Part shown: one piece after another, positions 14,310 to 26,272 of the stretch | Numbering within the stretch: position 1 is the first letter of the stretch | Layout: each line of letters starts with the position of its first letter | Assembly: GCF_015832195.1 (NCBI RefSeq) | Contig: NC_052017.1 | Location: forward strand, 80,663,801-80,727,800 | Direction of reading: 5' to 3' | Source of the DNA: Motacilla alba alba | Lineage: Eukaryota > Chordata > Aves > Passeriformes > Motacillidae | Length of the DNA stretch: 64,000 nt | Notes under the pieces: model-generated | Told to the model about the DNA's origin: nothing | Databases searched by the model: none | The model's input: only the letters and a program-made list of their open reading frames with translations | Made by a program: the position numbers and the translations under genes

Positions 14310-14401
14310 GAGCCTCCAAGGTAGACCCAGGACCCCACTTTGGCTCTGCACGAACGCTGAACAGAGGCAGTACATGATTACAGAGGGATGGTGACTAAAA
14401 G
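14310..14401 (+). other. SEMA5A: Putative non-coding 5'UTR exon of SEMA5A (92 bp)
   Basis: A pyrimidine-rich tract ends in an acceptor CAACTCCTAG just before 14310, and a strong donor AAAAG|GTGAGT follows 14401. Between them lie 92 bases, less AT-rich than their surroundings, that make no sense as conserved protein. Human SEMA5A has untranslated leader exons upstream of its start codon, and this segment lies about 17.5 kb upstream of the first coding exon on the same strand, so a leader exon is the natural reading. It holds a 6-codon upstream ORF (14374-14394) and a second ATG at 14388. If spliced directly to 31925, the second ATG opens a 17-codon frame that ends before the main start. The splice signals are seen; assignment to SEMA5A is inferred. 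It could instead be a chance pair of splice sites. Confidence 0.5.
14374..14394 (+). promoter_or_regulatory. Upstream ORF in the putative SEMA5A leader exon
   Basis: ATG at 14374 is followed by five sense codons and a TGA ending at 14394 (peptide MITEGW). A second ATG at 14388 is in another frame and runs across the proposed splice junction. Short uORFs like these commonly lower translation of the main frame. The role here is inferred and depends on the exon being real. Confidence 0.35.
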
Positions 14402-14689
14402 GTGAGTAAGAGACTGTATTTTGCTCAGTAGATGATAATGTCACGGAGAGATGATGTTTGGAAAAAAGACTTGTAATGTGACTTTGTAGACCATTACAGT
14501 TGTTCTGCCTTTCTCTTTTCCCTAAGCTAAGGAAATCCAACAAATGGAAAGGGGAGGAATGCAAGAAAAAGAACCTGCAATTCTTCTCTCTTCTTACCTC
14601 TCTTGAATTATGCTCAACCTCAAAAAGGGAAACTGTGTAGAAATGGGGGTGTTTGTTTACAGTGACACTAAAAGAGTAACATGTTTGAA

Positions 14690-17140
14690 GGTCACTATTT
14701 CAAGATGCTGTTTTGGAGGCTCCACACAAACCATCAGTCTAAAAAAGTCTTAGGAAAAGGAAGCCTGTATAGCTAAATGACCAGGTAGTGGAGACTATTA
14801 AAAGCAAGAGGACAGCTTAAAAAAGGCTGTGTCTGTGTTCCAAGAAGGAAATAAAATCAAAACATTCCCCTATCAGGCTAAACAGAAAGTTAATGAATAC
14901 TTTTTTCGACCACACCAAGAGTGGGAGGCCAGCTGGAGACTCTGTGTGGCCTGTGTGTAATGACTCTATGACAGGAATGATCCAAGATAAAGCTATGGCA
15001 GAAAACTGAGTAATTCTTGTGTGGATGCACTCACCACTGAAAAGTGTGGGGTGGTTCCTCTTTTGGAAAACTTCTTATGGGAGTTTAAGGAGATTGCCTT
15101 TCTGGAACAAATTTAATGTTCTCAATTTAGCAGGTACAGATGTAGCCTACCCAGTTGTCTTAGGAATGGTAGAGTGAAGACCAGCTACTGACTGGCATGC
15201 AGCCACTTGCTTTTAAGTGTCTCACTAGCTGAGTACTTGAAGATGTCTAATTCATGCCGTATTTCAGAAAGCATTCATGTGGACTCACGGAGGCTAAAAG
15301 CTAGGGGGGTCTCCTGATTAAACTGAGTGGATTAATTAAAAAATTCGATTAGTATCTCTGTTTTCAAAAGAACATTGAGTATTACAGTGGAGATACTGAG
15401 AAAGGATTGATTTCTTTGAATAAATCCTGATTAAGAGGATGTTTAAGACCTGGTAAACTGGTTAATATTAGCCTTCAGCTACTTGAAGGATGTTTAAAAA
15501 GATGATGGAGCCAATGCTCCTAGTTGTGGCAAACCAGTAGCAGGAGATTAACATACACAGATTGCAAATTGAAATGTTCTGATTGGACATTGTAGGTAAA
15601 TCTTTTCCTGGAGGAGTGTAGTTCAGCACTGAATAAAACATGTGTTTGTGGTGGGGGTGGCACCTCTCCCAGCGGAGCTTTCAAATCTTACTTGTGCAGT
15701 GCTATGACTTACCTGATCTTCTGTGGCTTTTAATGGCTAGCCAGACTGTCTGACTGGAGGACTCCCAGAGATCTTATGTAGCCAGCATTTTTGTGATTTG
15801 AAGTCAATTTACAGAAATGTCCTGTGGTCTTTGAAGGAGACAACTGGCATGCAGGTGAAAGATATCATTGGATGTATTGTTCTACTTAAATTATGAAAAT
15901 TTATTTCATATTCAAAGTTCTCTTGAAAATTTTTTAAAAGAACTAAACAGGCACAAGTTACAGAGGAAGATGGCCAACTGTGTTAATAATTGTTTAAATG
16001 GTAAGAAAAAAGCTTCAGGGGAAAAGTGTGTTGGAAATCACTAGTGGATTTCCATAGATAGCTCTGTGAGTGCCTGGGGGTATTTTCATATTCCTAAATG
16101 ACTTGGGACAAAAGTGTGGTGACAAGGTTTGTTTCTGAAACTAAGTTTTACAGTACAAAAGAAGGTATACAAAAAGGGGGCAGACTGAAACAAAAAAGAG
16201 CCAAGTAAAAACCAAATGGCCGTTAAAATGGTGGAAGAAATTCAGGATCAGTAATGTTCAAGTATTTTGGGTTAGCTTGAGGTCTTGGGATTATAAGCAG
16301 CAATTTATTGAAAAAATCAGCTCTATATTTTTGTAGCAATCAGGAATCAAATTATATCAGGAATTGCTCTGAAAGGAGAGAAACTGAAATAATAGACCAC
16401 TTTGTAAATCTTTGAAGTGTTTGTGTCTTCAAGATGGTGTGCTGTCCTGGTCTCCTCATCTCAGAATAAGTGGAGTAGAACAGGAAAAGTTTAAAGAAGG
16501 GCAACAAAAACGAAGAAGAGTAGCAGAAGGCAGAAGACATCCATGGAGCAGCATCCATGCAAGAAGAACTAATTAAATGAGAGTTTCCAGACTGAAAAAG
16601 AGAGAATGGCCAGGTGCTAATGCTAGGTGTTTATAAAATTATAGGAGCTGTGAGGTGTGTGGATGGGAAATGAGTACTCAGTGCCACCTAATTTTGTATT
16701 AGAAGAGAGATGAGGTGAAACAGGCAGAGAACAGTTTTAAAGCTAGGAAAAGAAGTGTTTTGTTTTGGGATTTTTTTTTCTGTAGTGTGTAAGTTCTGAA
16801 ATTCCTTGCCATAACATGCTGTGTGTGCTGCATGGATGTAAAGAGCTTCTGAACAAATATGGAAAAGGAGGTGGAAGAAAATAAAAAAAAAACAGTTGAT
16901 AAACAAAGGTACTATCTCTAGGTAAGAAGGGTACTGAGCTGCAAATTATGGAAAGTATGAAGTATTTTGGGGAGAGTGGAAGAGAATTTTTGTACGTGGC
17001 TGCTCTGAACATCTGCTCTTAGCTACTTCTGAAGACAGAGTGGTAGGCCAGGCTGGATGTTTTGTCTGAGTTGATTTTGTCATTTCAGTTGGGCTAAACA
17101 GGCAGCCTGACCCACTGTGGTGGTTCTTCAATGCTATTTT
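14690..17140 (+). mobile_element. Ancient CR1-class LINE (reverse-transcriptase region and 3' end), heavily decayed
   Basis: The sequence follows, in order and with many substitutions, the amniote CR1 type common in turtles and crocodilians, as far as I remember that consensus. The part before the RT domain includes GGAGACTATTAAAAGCAAGA (14790s-14810) and the AAAGCTATGGCAGAAAA block near 14990. Late RT sequence includes GGTCTTGGGATT near 16283, CTGGTCTCCTCATCTC near 16446 and AAGAAGGGCAACAAAAACG near 16494. The block near 16798 resembles the usual GGAACTCCTTGCC stretch. The 3' end has CCTGACCCACTGTGGTGGTTCTT at about 17106-17128. The frame is destroyed by stops and indels, so it encodes nothing now. 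A bird-type CR1 3' segment appears inside it near 15.5 kb. Its strand is the same as SEMA5A. Boundaries are approximate, and the middle (15130-15880) is hard to align by eye. Confidence 0.65.
15474..15640 (+). mobile_element. CR1 3'-region fragment, apparently nested in the older CR1
   Basis: The block running from CTACTTGAAGGATG through GATGATGGAGCCA, TTGTGGCAAACCAG and TTGGACATTGTAGG to GTTCAGCACTGAA keeps the order of short motifs of avian-type CR1 3' coding and untranslated sequence. It interrupts the alignment of the surrounding older element. It is strongly diverged and its ends are not sharp. It might instead be part of the same element that I aligned wrongly. Confidence 0.45.
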
Positions 17141-18056
17141 ATAAACAGTAAGGTTGCAGGGTGCAGTCCCAGAAGAGAACTCTGTTACTAACACTATTTT
17201 AAAAAATGCTAAGCTGTTATGTAATTTGAAGTCTCCCACAGAACTTGGAGCCTTTTCCCTCATTGTAAGATAAATGCTTTTAATCTTATTTTGGCACATG
17301 ATAAATTACAGTTAAATTTGTTTTAATATGTTCAAGCTGTTTCTTTGAGATTTCAATTCTTATTCCAGAATTCTCAGTTTTCTGTTTACACTGTTCTCTG
17401 TACAGTCTGTAGTGCCTGTCAGGGAGCGAGGAATTACCAGAACACCTTTTCTCAATCTGTGAGTTCTAGTGACACCTATTTTGGTGTAGAGATAGTAAAC
17501 TTCAAGGGGAGAGATAAGCAAGATGAAATGGCAAAGCCTAAAGGAAGTACAAAGAGAATGAGAAAACACTGATAAATTTGGAGATACTTTTGTGCTTGCG
17601 AATTAGCTTGAGAAGCAAAGTTTTGGAGTTATATTATCATGATCAAAGGGGAAAGGCTAAAAGTGACAACATTTCATAATGATAGCAGTTTAAATGTTCC
17701 AGTTTAAATGGCTGGAACAGATAAGGTTACTGGAAGGATGATGGTCATGGGAGAAAATTAGAGGAAAGTAGGTAAATTGATCTTAAGGAGTTGAATGAAA
17801 AGATGTAAAAGAAGTTGAGGAACTACTGAATAAAGTTCTGAAGAATTAACAGAATTTTAGGAGGTTAGAAAGGAGCAGATACTGGGAAATGAAAGCAACA
17901 GTGTGTGTGGTTTTTCCATCAGTGGTTTATGCATGTGAGATGGATGGATCTATGCAAGTATTAAAGAGTATTCCAACTTCCTGTACCAGTATGTGTACTT
18001 CCTCTGGGAAGTTTTCCAAAGGAATTTGAAATCAAAAAAATTCTGAAGGGGGAAAG

Positions 18057-18077
18057 TTTTTTTTTTTTTTTTTTTTT
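18057..18077. repeat. Poly(T) run, 21 bases
   Basis: Uninterrupted T run in intronic DNA. It could be an oligo(dA) tail remnant on the minus strand, but no adjacent element was recognised. Confidence 0.9.
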
Positions 18078-20920
18078 AGGTCAGAGAGGTTAGTTGCTCT
18101 TTGCAAAAATGATTTTTTTTTAAACAGTAGCAAAAATTAAAAATTAATCTAAAGAAGCTGAAATGGAGACTGAGAATTTCTAAGTAACATGGACAAGACT
18201 TGCAAAGACAGAAATTATATGAAAATTTCAAATAGTAATGTACAGTCCTGAGGAAAGAGTATTTTTCTTTCAGGAGGAGGGGATACAAAGCTGTGAGTTT
18301 AGATATGGATGGATGGGAATTGCAGAATAAGAGCAATTAAAAGGGAAAGAAGAAGAATTATGTAAAATAAGTCATTACCAATTTAAAGTAATGCTTAGGT
18401 CAGCCATTTCTCCACCCACCTAATTCTTTGACCTCATCCATTTGTGAAGAAAAGTTCTTCTTCTTGGGCTTCTGGATCTTCTGGTGTCTTCCTTGTGGCA
18501 CTGTGCGTGTAGTGATGAGGATTTCCCTTTGTGCAGGACCTGTGGAATTTTAACAAATGAAGCATAACATTGAAAAGCTTGTTAGTAGTAGTTACAAGAA
18601 ACCTGTGTTGCTTCAAAGCAGCAATAGCAATTTCAGAGTTGAAGGAGCTTCATTCTCTATTAGGAGCTTTGTGCCTGGTATGTAACATAACTGCGGATCA
18701 CTGGGCTGCAAACAGCTTTGTACTGAAGTGATGAATTGGGGTGTGCTTGAATCTGCATATGAGGTGAAGAAAGATCAGGGAGGGATGGATGAGGTCATTG
18801 TGCCTAATGGAAAACTCTTTGTTTCTTGCTGCAGAGAATGAGACTCTTCCCATTAAAGCCAGTTAAATCTCTGAGATTAATGGCATCTAGAAGCAGGGTT
18901 TTAACACCTGGAGTGAAACTAAATGGTCTTTGATTTATAATTTTAATCTCTCTGTTTTTTTTTCTTTTGCTTAAAATTCTAGTTGGAGGTAAGGTTCAGC
19001 TTCCCCCCCACTGGCACAAAGGCTCTCCTTCAGGTCACACTCCTTGCAATAGCAATGCTGCCTTTAATTATTTCAGATATCTCTCATTTGTCTAAAGTCT
19101 GATGAGATGCTTTCTCTTGTTGTGATGATTGAAAGTGTCATAAGAATTTGTAGAAAAGGGCACTGTTTTGAGTCCTTTTGAGCTGACTCTGCTGAACCAA
19201 GTTTGGTGGATTTATATGTATATTTTTTCACATGACAGAGATTTTTATACTTGCAGTGTGTGCATTAAAATATGTATAATCTGTTTGCTCTGGAAGCCCT
19301 TTTGGCAACACTGCTGAAGCAGTTTGAATTATTTTTCACTCGGATTCAGATTGTATCTTTATAAAATGTGGTGAAATCCAGCGCTGGAAAACATGCAAGA
19401 TTGACAGCCCTGGAAATTGAAATCCCTGTTAATCCATGTACCAGCTAGCACAGCCTAGCTGGAGCAGACTTTCTATGTTGGCAGCACAGCTCATGGTTAA
19501 ACTGATGAGATGACCTCTGTTTCAGTTATTTATTGTTTACAAAGCATTGAAGGTTTGCAAAGGTTTTTCACAGTAAAAGCAATGTGTTTCAATTTCTGTT
19601 TTCAACGTCTTTCTATATGATGTGTTTATTACAGTATAAATACAGGTGTCTTTTAAAAAAGCAGAGCTATGAACTCTGCCCCGAATTTCTTCTGTAAAAG
19701 AGGTGTTTGTGTACAGTTGTATTATTAGCTGTAGAAATTGGTAGGGCTGTAGTGAAAGAAACAGAATGCATCATGGTGACATTAGCAATTTAGGATTTCT
19801 GCTAGATCACTCTGCAGCTCTCTAATCAGCATCATGGTGAAAGTGGCATGTAACAGGAGTTGGCCATGTATGAAAGGATGGGGGGAATTTATTCCTGTAT
19901 CCAAAGTATGCACCTCAGAGAGAGTCTCATCCTTTCTCTGGAGGGAAGCATGCAGGGTTAGAGCATAGCAACCACATCATGCTGGGAAGTTTGGTATCAC
20001 TCTTTGGTAAGTTGAGTGTCATTCTCCTTTTAAATGTCTATCTTCTCAAGTTACACATTTCCTAACACTGCCAGAAACTGCCAATTATTTACTTGGCCAG
20101 ATGCATACAATATATGCAAGTTTCCTTGTTTGGTGTGGTTTTGATATGGGATTTTCTTTTTGTGTGTCCGGTCCCTTTTATTTTTTAACCCTCTCAAGAT
20201 CAAATCCTGCATTTTATTATTGTATAAAGTACCCAGTGGAAAGACATTTTATCCTCACCATTTTCCCTTTGGGCTCTTTATTTTGAATTCCAACAACAGA
20301 TTCTGTAGACCCTTCTCATACCTGTGATACTTGTATCTATTTGCACCACTGCTGCATAGAGTGGCACTTTTCTGCTCTGACTTTTCAACACCACACCCAC
20401 AGCCAAAGGGAAGGTTTCATTTGTAAAATATTTTATTGTGTCATTAGTAGACACCATTTCCAAGGATTCCTTTTCTTTTTTTTTTTTTTAATTTTGTTTT
20501 TGTTTTGATATTCCTTCAGGAGCTTTGATCTTGGGCTGTTGTCCTAGAAGTAGATTTAACAACATGTCTTTCTGTAGCGCTGTGCAAATGACATCAATGC
20601 AGAGACTTAGTAAATAAAGGAGAAAGACTATAACTGCAAAAGGCTTACAGTAGAAGAGATGGAGACGGTGAGATTTTAATATTGTGAAAGCATTTTTAGT
20701 ACCACTGTCAGGTGAAGAAAAGAAATAAAAGAAAATGCAAGAAAGGAAAGGTAATGTTTTTAGCATTTTATTTGTGTTTACATGAATACCCTCTTCTGCT
20801 GATGACAGCATGTTTTGGTTAACTTAAAAAGGAGAGGAACCGAGGTCTACAGAGACTAGGAGGATGAGGTTGGATGGAGTAGGGGAGCACAAAAATGGGT
20901 ACAGGCCCTACTGTATACGT

Positions 20921-20951
20921 TTTGGGGGTGTGTATATATAATATATATTTT
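20921..20951. repeat. Short TA-rich simple repeat
   Basis: A run of alternating T and A with a few interruptions, likely a small AT microsatellite. Confidence 0.6.
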
Positions 20952-21916
20952 TGGTAGTCCCAGGCAGCACTGAGGATCTTGGAGACTGCTGGTCATCCAG
21001 ACTTGGCATAAAATGGATGGATGGTCAGGAGGTTTCCCTTTAAGCAGCTGTGGGGGTTCTAGAAAAATTGGATGCAAACTAACCAGCCCAAAAAAGCTGA
21101 ATCTATGCCTTTACTGTTAGTAAAATCTAAGCAAAGATGCAGTCATCCTATGTGTTTCTATTTAGAGGCTGAAGGTGACCTTGACATATCTGGTCTCTGA
21201 AGTGTAGATTCCTCAAAAGGAGCAGTCAGAGCTATGTTTCAGTGTATGCAATCTGTGCTTACATACTGTATGCTTATAAGATTCCAAAGTGATAAATGAA
21301 AAATGATGGCTACAAAGCTACCAAAGTGATTTTGTATATGATGGAGACATCAGTGACACTTCATGTAATTTAGTCTTTGACTGATGAAAGCTGTCAGCCA
21401 CTGAGAAACCATTGGGATAGTTGTCACTAAAGAAATTGAATTTTCACAACATTGTTAGTTTGTTTTTTTTTTTGTACGGAATAGATTTTTTTTTTTCCTG
21501 AAAGCCTGTAAATGGAAATCATTAAAAAGATCATCATCATTAGGAATTAGATAAACCATGGAAATCAAAGTAATCTAAATAAAATAAGAGGATTTTTCAG
21601 GCTGGGAAAAAAATTTATTTTATTATTTTTGAGACATAAATACACAGAGCAGGAAAGTGTGTGCTCTGAAGAAAACCCACGAGAGGCTTTCCTTTATTGA
21701 AACAAGTAGTCAAGAGCCATTCATTCCTCATTTGACTTTAGGCTATTTGACATCTCCTTATTTGTTGTTTCACATTGAGAGCATTACAGCAGATAGTATA
21801 TGATTTCTGTTGTGTCAAGTTTACTGCTTTTAAACAGACTTAAAAATAGAACTTAAATTTTTAACCATTGTGTTGGATGAAGAAAATAAAGTTATGATTC
21901 ATTCTCTTTAGAAGAA

Positions 21917-21958
21917 TTTTTTTTGTCTCTTTTTTTCTTTTTTTTTTTTTTTTTTTTG
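21917..21958. repeat. T-rich run with a pure stretch of about 20 T
   Basis: Several T runs separated by single G or C residues. No neighbouring retroelement body was recognised. Confidence 0.85.
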
Positions 21959-22669
21959 TTGGTGTGATATATTTTAGGATCTAGTGAAAAATAAGCATGT
22001 TTGTATTGACAAGGTTCAGGCATGTGCAGGGATGTTTTTCATTTGTGTAAAACCTCTATGTGAATACACGGAGTCTTGCGTATAAGCATTGTAGTAATAA
22101 AGAATTTGGCCTTTTGTTTTTGTAAACTCTGATGGTTTGGATATTTTAGCTGTAGAATGGTCTTTGAAAATCTTTGTGCCTTCCATTTTTTTTTAATTTT
22201 ATGTGGTTTATTTCAGGAAAGGATTTATTAACTTGATATTTCACAGAAACTTTAAAATATCTGTATCTTATTTCAGGACTTAGTGAGTAACTAAAAATGT
22301 GGATGAACTTTCAGAAAGATCTAAGGGAAACAAATTTTTTTCCTTCTGGCTTCTTATTCCAGGATTCTGATAGCTTTGTTCCCTATGTTTCTGGTTAACA
22401 TCTTCAGAAGACAGAACTGATGCAGCGGCGAGCTGTCTGATTTTTTCTGTTGCAGTTCTAACTGAATCAGAGATCTATATGCAAGATCTGATACGGAAGA
22501 GCGTCATTTGGATTGGTGGAACGCCCTTATAGTCATGGGAGTTAATAGTGGGATTAGAGGAAACATTAAACAGTGCTTTTATGTGTGTGTTAAATCTTTG
22601 TAAGTGTGTGGTAAAAATCTTATTGATGGATAAATTATATAAATCATCATCTTTGCAGTCATAGTGTTA

Positions 22670-22820
22670 AAGGGCAACAAAGTGAAGTAGCAGCCTACTT
22701 GCCCCTCATGCAATCTGCTCTGGTGGGAGCTGTCTCTGCCTATGGGACACCATGACCAGGGTTGGACCTAAGTGATCTTTAAGGTCACTTTTAACCAAAA
22801 CCATTCTGTCATTATCTGAT
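22670..22820 (+). mobile_element. Short CR1 3'-end remnant
   Basis: The stretch around GGGTTGGACCTAAGTGATCT (from about 22759), followed by AAGGTCACTTTTAACCAAAACCATTCTGTCA, follows the terminal part of avian CR1 elements (GGTTGGACTAGATGATCT, then a TTCCAACC-like block and ATTCTGTGA). Only the last 100-150 bases are recognisable. The element is on the + strand and 5'-truncated, as most CR1 copies are. Confidence 0.6.
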
Positions 22821-25800
22821 ACTAATTGTATATTATCTGTACTAATTTGCATAATCAGTGCAAACTGAACCATTGGATGGTTCAGGCCACCTATCCCATT
22901 GGGTACTCTGTTGCTTATCCAAGAACTGGTGAAAGAATCCAGAAGCTTGGTGAGATACTTGTGTGTTTTGAATGCTTACCTTGATAGAAAAGCAACACAT
23001 AAATAAATAGGTGGGGAACAGGAGTGTTCTGTAGCAGAGATGTGGGATGGGAGCTCTGAGCTGCCTTACCTCTCCTTGTCCTTCATATCAGTCGGCTAAA
23101 CCTTGCTTAAGCGAGGTCACTTAAGCTGTTGCTGTGAAAGCAGAATATATTGGTTATTGATGGAAAGAAACAAATCAAAAGCTGGGAATTACATGGGAGT
23201 TGAGAGGAGTTGGGAGTCTGAAATGCATTTGCAGATGGGGCCACGGGGCTGAGTAGATTTGCCCTAAAAGTTGTGCTCTCCTCCACTGTATTTTGGTTGT
23301 CTTAGTTGTGACCACCCTGAATTTGCTGAGAAGTGTTTATTTAATACCCAGTGCCCTTTAAAACTGTACCAGAAAACTTCAGGACTGAACCCACTGCAAG
23401 AAGATGAAGTTGCCTTTATTATCTAACTGAAGCAGGGTGTCACAATAGTCATTTCATGACACTTTGGAGCTCATCCAGCAGTTCTTTAAGGTAGTAACTG
23501 CTTTAATATAATCTTTATTTTGGAAGTTTGCCTAGTATTAATGTGCAGAATACCCACTAATAGTTTTGTTTTAACAGTAAAATTTTGTCCTTTAGATTGC
23601 TGATTCACATTTAAAATGTATCACATTAAGTTTCTATGAAAGCTAAATACCAGGTACTGTCAAGTACTTTTATACAGTGATGCACCAAATGACAGAGAAC
23701 TTTTTAAAGTTGAAAATAATTTCTTTTAAAAACCTAGCTATTTGAAATTGCTGTATCACTGTCTCCCTTCTGGTTTCTCTTTACGTCCATGTACAAATTT
23801 TGGCATGTTTTTAAGTACAGTTTACAAATATAAAAAAGTATGTCCAGATGGCTACAGCAATAATCTGTGATGTGATGATCTTCTTTTTTAATTATTCAAC
23901 ACATGTGACTCCAATATCTGTGTTGCCTTTTCCCAATTTATGTAGAATGCAACAACTAAGCTTGCATTACTTTCTTATTGCCTCTTTTTTGCCTGCTTCA
24001 ATTAACTAAACTTTGCTTGAAACTACTTTTGTGCATCTTCCAGATTTGACCGTCTCCCAGTCCCGAACTTGGGCTTTTAGTTCAATCAAGCCATGTTTCT
24101 AAACGGGTTTTTTTTGGTGATGTTTTAGTTTTTTGGACAGCTTTCAAAACACAAGCTTTTGTAATTTCATGTAAGAAAAAAGGGTATTTTATAGATAATG
24201 AAGTTTCAGCCCATTGTTAATGCAAATTAACAGCTTCACTTGTAGTTGTGACCCTGGTCTCACATAGATTCTTAATTCTCATTGGTGAAATTTCAAAATT
24301 CACTTTGTGACTAAAAAGCTTGCAGTATGAGACTCAGACCTTAGCAGAAAATGGAAACATGGCTGTGTTTGGTCAGAGGGGCATCCAGCCCAGCACCTGG
24401 TCTTAGTGAGGAGCAGACAGCACATGGCTCAGGGAAGAGGGTAAGACCACAGCAAGCAGCTAGTGAGATTTTTCCAGAACATTGTTTCAGTTTCAGGCTC
24501 AGGAAGTTCCTGAATTTCGCACTGCAAAATGAGAGTTTCTAGATATTTTATAGCTATCAATGGGTCCATTTTCTAAAAGTCTTCCTGACCCCATTTTGAA
24601 ACTCTGTAATTTTTGAAAATGAACAGGGCCCTGTTGTATGGACTCTGTTCTGAGCTCCTATTACTCTCAACACTTGAAACTGTATTTCTACTACGGAACA
24701 GCTTGTGTTCTATGTCGTTGATGGTGTTGACAGTCTGTTGGGCCCTAAGAAAATGTGTTTGGTTTGCCAATAATAGTACCAACTGGAAAAGGAGGAGGCA
24801 AGTGTTGTGTAGAGAGAAAAGAGAAGATGGAATGCAAGGCTATATGTGTTGATTTCTTATTTGATACAGTTTTTCCTTCTCCATTTCCTTTTCCTTCCCT
24901 AGCTGTCACTTTTGGCCTTTCCTGGATCATTTTCTTTCACTTCATGCCTTTCCCTTGTTAAACGTCTTCTGTTTCTTCTTTCACTTTTCAGACTTTTATT
25001 TGCAAAAATCATTACCATTTATTTTTTCCATTATTTTGTAAAAGAAAACTTGGCTGGCTTTGTAGTTTGTCTGAGGTGGAGAATCCTTCCTTTTATTGCC
25101 TCATTTCTGATGGCTAGTCTGAGGATCGGAGTTTAGTGGATGTTCCAAGCATGGCATGGGGAAAGGCTCTCTCAGTGACTGGAACAAGGCACTAGATATG
25201 AGTGGAAGCAAACTTTAGGTAGGAATCTGTGTCTTGGGAGGATATCCAAAAGGCTGAGGGGCTAGTGGATAGCTAAGAAAAAAAAGTGATTTCAAAAGAA
25301 GTGCTGAGATTTTGTTGGAACGTGGACCTAGTCTGTACTGATTTGACTTTATACCTACCCCTAAATTGCCTGTGGTTCTCACCTGCATGGTCTTGCTGGG
25401 TTGGCCTGTGCTTGCTCAGGGAGCTGAGGTCCACTGGCTCTGCACCCCACTGATGAGGCAGAGGAGCCCACAATGTGATAACTGAATTCCAAGGTGTTAT
25501 TTCAAACTCCTGGCTTCACTCAGGCCAGTGGTCTTGAAGCAGTGCTTCCTTTGCTGAAATAACAAATATCAGTTCTGTGAAAGTGCTGGGGTAATAGCTT
25601 TAATGACAGATTCTTGTTTTATGACTTGTCACCCCTAGCTACAGATATTAGCTGTCTTTTGGCAGAATGTCACTATGAATTCAAGGACTGATTTTTGACT
25701 GTGCTAGTCAATGACAGCTGATGGCTGTCTGCCCCTGGCAGAACTTAAAATTCATGCTACTGCAGAAATGAATGACAGTATTAAAAAAAGTTGAAGGAAC

Positions 25801-26196
25801 CCAGTAATCAGTTTTTTAATTGAAGCTGACTCTCACTTTATGCAAATACAAATTAGAATATGCTACTCTGCTGCATAGTAAACAGTCTGCATTGCTGGGT
25901 CCAGTGATGGCACTTGATGGTGTATGGCTGGATTATTTCACTGAAGAAGATCTGTAGCTTCCAGTCTCATCTCAATGTTTAGTGAGGTGATCTTTGAGTT
26001 ATTAGAGCTTAGAGCTATTGCTCTAATCTAATTGTGTATCTGACTGATAAGCAAATAGTTTTTCTAAAGGTATACTGAGTAAGGAATATATTTTAAAGTA
26101 ATTATACTATAAAGAGGTATAGGTTTGGGGTTTTTGTGCATTTGACAGAAAACAGCATGCACTACAACAGTAGTAAAAACAACTGCTTGGGGGGAT

Positions 26197-26272
26197 TTTT
26201 TTTTGCTTGTTTTTTTTTTTTTTTAAATTTGTGGGTTGTTGGTTTTTTTTTGTTTTTTTTTTCTTTTTTTGA
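26197..26272. repeat. T-rich low-complexity tract
   Basis: Three T runs of 8-14 bases separated by short G-containing spacers. The tract produces a Phe-rich open frame that is not a gene. Confidence 0.85.

Noticed and set aside
14209..14394. 61-codon + frame covering the candidate leader exon
   Set aside because: It starts upstream of the acceptor and its peptide matches nothing known; the splice sites support a non-coding exon better than a protein.
19118..19196. Possible box C/D snoRNA: GTGATGATT followed by CTGA about 65 bases later (considered because a snoRNA lies near human SEMA5A)
   Set aside because: No complementary terminal stem flanks the boxes and no C'/D' pair was found.
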